DNA of 64,000 nt from Tolumonas osonensis (GTDB lineage Bacteria > Pseudomonadota > Gammaproteobacteria > Enterobacterales > Aeromonadaceae), in the NCBI RefSeq assembly GCF_014202415.1, contig NZ_JACHGR010000002.1, positions 186,001 through 250,000 of the forward strand, read 5' to 3'. The translations under genes were made by a program, and so were the position numbers. Under the pieces are notes generated by a model. That model made no database searches. It was not told the DNA's origin and worked only from the letters and a program-made list of their open reading frames with translations. How positions within the stretch are numbered: position 1 is the stretch's first letter; each line of letters starts with the position of its first letter. Shown piece by piece: positions 60,444 to 64,000 of the stretch.

Positions 60444-61745
60444 ATGCAGATCGTTCAGTGGGCAAATCTGAATGCGGAACAGCGTCGTGAGACGCTGACC
60501 CGTCCGGCAATGAGTAACTCAGCTGAAATCACAAGTATTGTCAGCAACATCGTGAATCGCATCCGGACCGAAGGTGACCGCGCGCTGCGCGAATTCACCG
60601 CGAAATTCGATAAGGTCAGTGATGGTGACCTGCGTTTAAGCGATGCCACTATCAAAGCCGCTTGTGAACGCACCACTCCTGAGCTGAAAGCAGCTATCCA
60701 GCATGCTTACAATAACGTTGCCACTTTCCATCAGGCACAAAAATCCGCACCGCTGTCTTTAGATACACAAGCGGGCGTCCGTTGCGAACTGCACTATCAA
60801 CCAATCAACCGGGTAGGTTTGTATGTACCGGGCGGCAGTGCTCCTCTGGTTTCTACCGTATTGATGCTGGCTATTCCGGCGAAAATTGCAGAATGTCGTA
60901 AAGTGATCCTGTGCTCTCCTCCGCCGATTGCTGATGAAATCATCTATGCAGCAACACTGTGTGGTGTGAACGAGATTTATACCATGGGTGGCGCACAGGC
61001 GATTGCTGCCATGGCTTATGGCACAGAATCCGTATCAAAAACCGATAAAATCTTTGGGCCTGGTAATGCGTGGGTAACCGAAGCCAAACGTCAGGTGAGC
61101 ATGGACTTCCGTGGTGCCGCGATTGATATGCCTGCCGGTCCGTCAGAAGTGCTGGTTATTGCGGATGATACCGCGAATGCTGCATTTGTTGCCGCCGACT
61201 TGCTGTCTCAGGCTGAACATGGCCCGGATTCTCAGGTAGTGCTGGTAACGCCTTCTGTTGAGTTGGCGAATAAAGTCGATGCAGAGCTGGAAAAACAGCT
61301 GGCCGAACTGAGCCGTGCTGAGATTGCCCGCAAAGCATTGGAAAGCAGCCGCTCTATCATCTGTGCCGATCTGGAAGAAGCTTGTGCGATCTCCAATGAA
61401 TATGCGCCGGAACACTTGATTGTGCAGACGGCAGAGCCTCGCGCCCTGCTGAGCAAACTGGAGAATGCCGGTTCCATCTTCCTGGGTAACTGGACACCTG
61501 AATCTGTCGGTGATTATGCCAGTGGTACCAATCACACTCTGCCAACCTATGGTTATGCCAAAACGGCATCCAGCCTCGGCCTGGCCGATTACCAGCGCCG
61601 TTATACCGTGCAGGAACTGAGCGCGGATGGTCTTAAAGGTCTGGCGACGACGGTAACCACCATGGCAGACGCTGAAGGTCTGACTGCGCACAAACGTGCC
61701 GTAACTATTCGTATGGACAGCATTAACAGCCAGGAGGCGAAATAA
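60444..61745 (+). CDS. hisD: Histidinol dehydrogenase
   Basis: Final enzyme of the pathway, oxidising histidinol to histidine with two NAD. The 433-aa protein has the characteristic VGLYVPGGSAPLVSTV, the IFGPGNAWVTEAKRQV segment, a DMPAGPSEVLVIAD site, and the zinc/catalytic region with SQAEHGPDSQVVLV and EYAPEHLIVQT. Its stop TAA overlaps the hisC start by one base. Confidence 0.98.
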   Translation: MQIVQWANLNAEQRRETLTRPAMSNSAEITSIVSNIVNRIRTEGDRALREFTAKFDKVSDGDLRLSDATIKAACERTTPELKAAIQHAYNNVATFHQAQKSAPLSLDTQAGVRCELHYQPINRVGLYVPGGSAPLVSTVLMLAIPAKIAECRKVILCSPPPIADEIIYAATLCGVNEIYTMGGAQAIAAMAYGTESVSKTDKIFGPGNAWVTEAKRQVSMDFRGAAIDMPAGPSEVLVIADDTANAAFVAADLLSQAEHGPDSQVVLVTPSVELANKVDAELEKQLAELSRAEIARKALESSRSIICADLEEACAISNEYAPEHLIVQTAEPRALLSKLENAGSIFLGNWTPESVGDYASGTNHTLPTYGYAKTASSLGLADYQRRYTVQELSADGLKGLATTVTTMADAEGLTAHKRAVTIRMDSINSQEAK

Positions 61746-62818
61746 TGAGTACTGCTCCAACCAGCTTAACCAAACTGGCCTGTCAGCGTGTACAGGATCT
61801 GACTCCTTATCTTTCCGCGCGTCGTATCGGCGGTAAAGGTCATGTATTCCTGAACGCCAATGAAGCACCTAAAAGTGAACAATATACGCTGGATAGCAGC
61901 CGTCTGAACCGTTATCCGGAATGTCAGCCACCACAGGTTATTGAATCCTATGCTGCCTATGCCGGTGTTAAACCCGATCAGGTATTGGTCAGCCGTGGTT
62001 CTGACGAAGCGATTGAGCTGCTGGTTCGTACCTTCTGTGAACCAGGAAAAGAAGAGATCCTGATTTGCCCGCCGACTTACGGCATGTATTCCATCAGTGC
62101 CGAAACATGCGGTGTCGGCATCCGTACTGTTGCGCCATTGCCAGATTTTCAACCGAATGTGCCTGCTATTCTGGAACAGCTGGATGGTGTGAAGGTTATT
62201 TTCTTCTGTTCACCGAATAACCCAACCGGCACTGTGCTGGATCGCGAGAAATTGATCACGGTACTGAATGCCACTCAGGATAAAGCCATCGTGGTAGTGG
62301 ATGAAGCCTATATCGAGTTCTGTCCGCAGTTCAGCATGATCGATCTGATCAACAATTACCCTAACCTGGTGATCACCAGAACCTTATCCAAAGGCTTTGC
62401 GCTGGCTGGCCTGCGTTGTGGCTTCACCATTGCCAATCCGGAAGTGATCGGACTGCTGCTGAAAGTGATCGCGCCTTACCCTATTGCGGAACCGGTCGCT
62501 CAGATCGCGGCACAGGCGTTAAGTCCTGCCGGTCTGGAAACGATGCGTCAGCGTATTCAGTGGCTGAACGGATTGAAACAGAAATTCAAAGCCGACATCG
62601 CTGCATTGCCATGCGTGAAAGATATTTATGACGATAACGGTAACTTTGTTCTGATTCGTTTTACCGACAGCGCAAAAGTGTTTGCCGCTATGGTCGAACA
62701 AGGCATTATTCTGCGTGATTTCGCTAATAAGCCGATGCTGGATAATTCCGTGCGTGTCACTATCGGTGACGAAGCGGAAATGCAGGCGGTATTAACCGTG
62801 CTGCAATCATTGGCCTGA
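61745..62818 (+). CDS. hisC: Histidinol-phosphate aminotransferase
   Basis: PLP-dependent transaminase of histidine synthesis. The 357-aa protein has the fold-type I pattern: [13 protein letters not shown] near the N-terminus, [24 protein letters not shown] and the PLP lysine in [17 protein letters not shown]. It is coupled to hisD by a one-base overlap. Confidence 0.98.
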   Translation: MSTAPTSLTKLACQRVQDLTPYLSARRIGGKGHVFLNANEAPKSEQYTLDSSRLNRYPECQPPQVIESYAAYAGVKPDQVLVSRGSDEAIELLVRTFCEPGKEEILICPPTYGMYSISAETCGVGIRTVAPLPDFQPNVPAILEQLDGVKVIFFCSPNNPTGTVLDREKLITVLNATQDKAIVVVDEAYIEFCPQFSMIDLINNYPNLVITRTLSKGFALAGLRCGFTIANPEVIGLLLKVIAPYPIAEPVAQIAAQALSPAGLETMRQRIQWLNGLKQKFKADIAALPCVKDIYDDNGNFVLIRFTDSAKVFAAMVEQGIILRDFANKPMLDNSVRVTIGDEAEMQAVLTVLQSLA

Positions 62819-62831
62819 CAGGGAGAACGCC

Positions 62832-63905
62832 GTGAGCCAAAAACAAAAATTTCTATTCATTGACCGTGACGGTACTTTGATTGAAGAGCCTGTGATTGAT
62901 AAACAGGTAGATAGCCTGGATAAACTGCGTTTTGAACCGATGGTCATTCCGGCGCTGCGTGATTTACAAGCCGCTGGCTATGTATTAGTGATGGTGACCA
63001 ATCAGGATGGTCTCGGCACTGAGAGTCTGCCACTGGAAAACTTCCAGCCGCCACAAGACCTGATGATGCATATCTTTGAATCGCAGGGCGTGACCTGGGA
63101 AGCCGTACTGATTTGCCCGCACTTCCCGCATGATGACTGTACCTGCCGCAAACCGAAACTGGGTATTGTGAAAGACTATATGCACTCTGGTCGCATTGAT
63201 CATGCTAACTCCTATGTGATCGGCGATCGTATCACTGATGTACAACTGGCGGAAAACATGGGTATCCATGGTATCCGTTACAATCCGGAAACCTGCAACT
63301 GGGTTCAGATCCGTGACATGCTGCTGAATAAAGGCCGCAAGGCACACGTGATCAGAAATACCAAGGAAACCCAGATCAGCGTGGATGTCGATCTGGATAA
63401 ATCCGGTGGAAATCAAATTGATACCGGTATTGGCTTCTTTGATCACATGCTGGATCAGATCGCGACGCACGCTGGTTTCAGCCTGCAGCTGAGCGTGAAA
63501 GGCGATCTGCACATTGATGATCATCACACGGTAGAAGATACCGCCATTGCACTGGGCGAAGCGCTGAAAAAAGCACTCGGTAATAAGCGCGGTGTGGGTC
63601 GTTTTGGTTTCCTGTTGCCGATGGATGAATGCCTGGCTCAGGTCGCAATTGATTTGTCGGGTCGTCCTTTCCTGGTATTTGAAGCCAACTTTGGTCGTGA
63701 GCAGGTGGGTGAATTCAACACTGAAATGGTTGAGCATTTCTTCCGCTCACTGACAGATGCCATGGCGATCACGCTGAATCTGTCTGTCACTGAAGGTAAT
63801 ACGCATCATCAGGTTGAAGCGCTGTTCAAAGGCTTTGGTCGTGCATTGCGTCAAGCAATCAAGGTAGAAGGCAACGAACTGCCCTCTTCCAAAGGTGTTC
63901 TGTAA
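62832..63905 (+). CDS. hisB: Bifunctional histidinol-phosphatase / imidazoleglycerol-phosphate dehydratase
   Basis: Two pathway steps in one protein. The N-terminal HAD-type phosphatase has DRDGT (D11, D13) and a zinc-binding region with [15 protein letters not shown]. The C-terminal IGP dehydratase, from about residue 165, has [15 protein letters not shown] and [14 protein letters not shown]. The start is GTG at 62832, and the 357 aa is typical of the fused enteric form. Confidence 0.98.
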   Translation: MSQKQKFLFIDRDGTLIEEPVIDKQVDSLDKLRFEPMVIPALRDLQAAGYVLVMVTNQDGLGTESLPLENFQPPQDLMMHIFESQGVTWEAVLICPHFPHDDCTCRKPKLGIVKDYMHSGRIDHANSYVIGDRITDVQLAENMGIHGIRYNPETCNWVQIRDMLLNKGRKAHVIRNTKETQISVDVDLDKSGGNQIDTGIGFFDHMLDQIATHAGFSLQLSVKGDLHIDDHHTVEDTAIALGEALKKALGNKRGVGRFGFLLPMDECLAQVAIDLSGRPFLVFEANFGREQVGEFNTEMVEHFFRSLTDAMAITLNLSVTEGNTHHQVEALFKGFGRALRQAIKVEGNELPSSKGVL

Positions 63906-63915
63906 GGAGTTCAGC

Positions 63916-64000
63916 ATGAAACTGACCATTATTGACACCGGTTGTGCCAACCTGTCTTCGGTCAAAATGGCGATCCAACGCCTGGGCGTTGAGCCGATTG
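63916..64000 (+). CDS. hisH: Imidazole glycerol phosphate synthase subunit HisH (partial)
   Basis: Glutamine amidotransferase subunit that feeds ammonia to HisF. Only the first 28 codons are in the window (MKLTIIDTGCANLSSVKMAIQRLG), enough to match HisH N-termini. A GGAG Shine-Dalgarno precedes the ATG. The gene is truncated by the window end. Confidence 0.95.
   Translation, partial: MKLTIIDTGCANLSSVKMAIQRLGVEPI

Noticed and set aside
60455-61868. Minus-strand frames across the his operon
   Set aside because: They are antisense shadows of hisD and hisC with no conserved domains or start signals.

Overview
The window is a chromosomal segment of a gammaproteobacterium. Gene content and order (pepN/uvrY-uvrC-pgsA-tRNA, minCDE, fimV-usg-pdxB-fabB, thrS-infC-rpmI-rplT-pheST-ihfA, hisLGDCBH) resemble Aeromonadales and Vibrio/Aeromonas-type genomes. 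Moderate G+C and the mix of genes fit a Tolumonas-like organism, but the genus is an inference. Most of the window is housekeeping DNA. About 62 protein genes, a leader peptide and five tRNA genes are supported, and almost no long stretch is empty.

Layout. 1-7.2 kb: partial pepN (minus), then uvrY-uvrC-pgsA, tRNA Gly-Cys-Leu, hns and a rhombosortase (plus). 7.2-13 kb (minus): pyrF, lapBA, ihfB, rpsA, cmk, ycgN, ycgL. 13.1-15 kb (plus): minCDE. 15-26.6 kb (minus): rnd, a Nif3-family gene, dedD, folC, accD, truA, fimV, usg, pdxB, fabB. 26.7-31.6 kb: mnmC, corA and fumC, with a DUF2789 gene on the minus strand. 31.6-34.8 kb (minus): a HisJQMP-type basic amino acid ABC transporter. 35-37.1 kb: a Nudix hydrolase, arfA, two identical tRNA-Val genes and uspE. 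37.2-42.3 kb: an accessory sugar-oxidation cassette (epimerase, beta-propeller lactonase, DeoR regulator, Gfo/Idh oxidoreductase), a PTS remnant and a small exported protein. 42.4-49.3 kb (plus): dsbB followed by a MoxR/Bat operon. 49.3-59.2 kb (minus): ihfA, pheTS, rplT, rpmI, infC, thrS, rplY, dgkA, btuD, btuC. 59.3-64 kb (plus): the histidine operon with its attenuator, cut off inside hisH.

The most informative signals are in regulation. The thrS leader carries two 7-nt hairpin loops that display threonine anticodons (GGU and UGU). infC starts at an AUA codon behind a good Shine-Dalgarno, three bases after thrS. arfA has its stop codon in the loop of an 11-bp hairpin, the expected layout for a gene read from non-stop mRNA. 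hisL is a His-rich attenuator peptide. uvrY and uvrC both start with TTG. In the accessory cassette, two separate transcription units share almost the same promoter (TTGACA-17-GATATT) followed by the same 18-bp inverted repeat. This is a strong candidate operator for the DeoR-type regulator encoded between them.

The least characterised part is 37.2-42.3 kb. It is best read as a small, coordinately controlled sugar or sugar-lactone catabolic regulon of unknown substrate that has lost, or was inserted beside, a cellobiose-type PTS permease.
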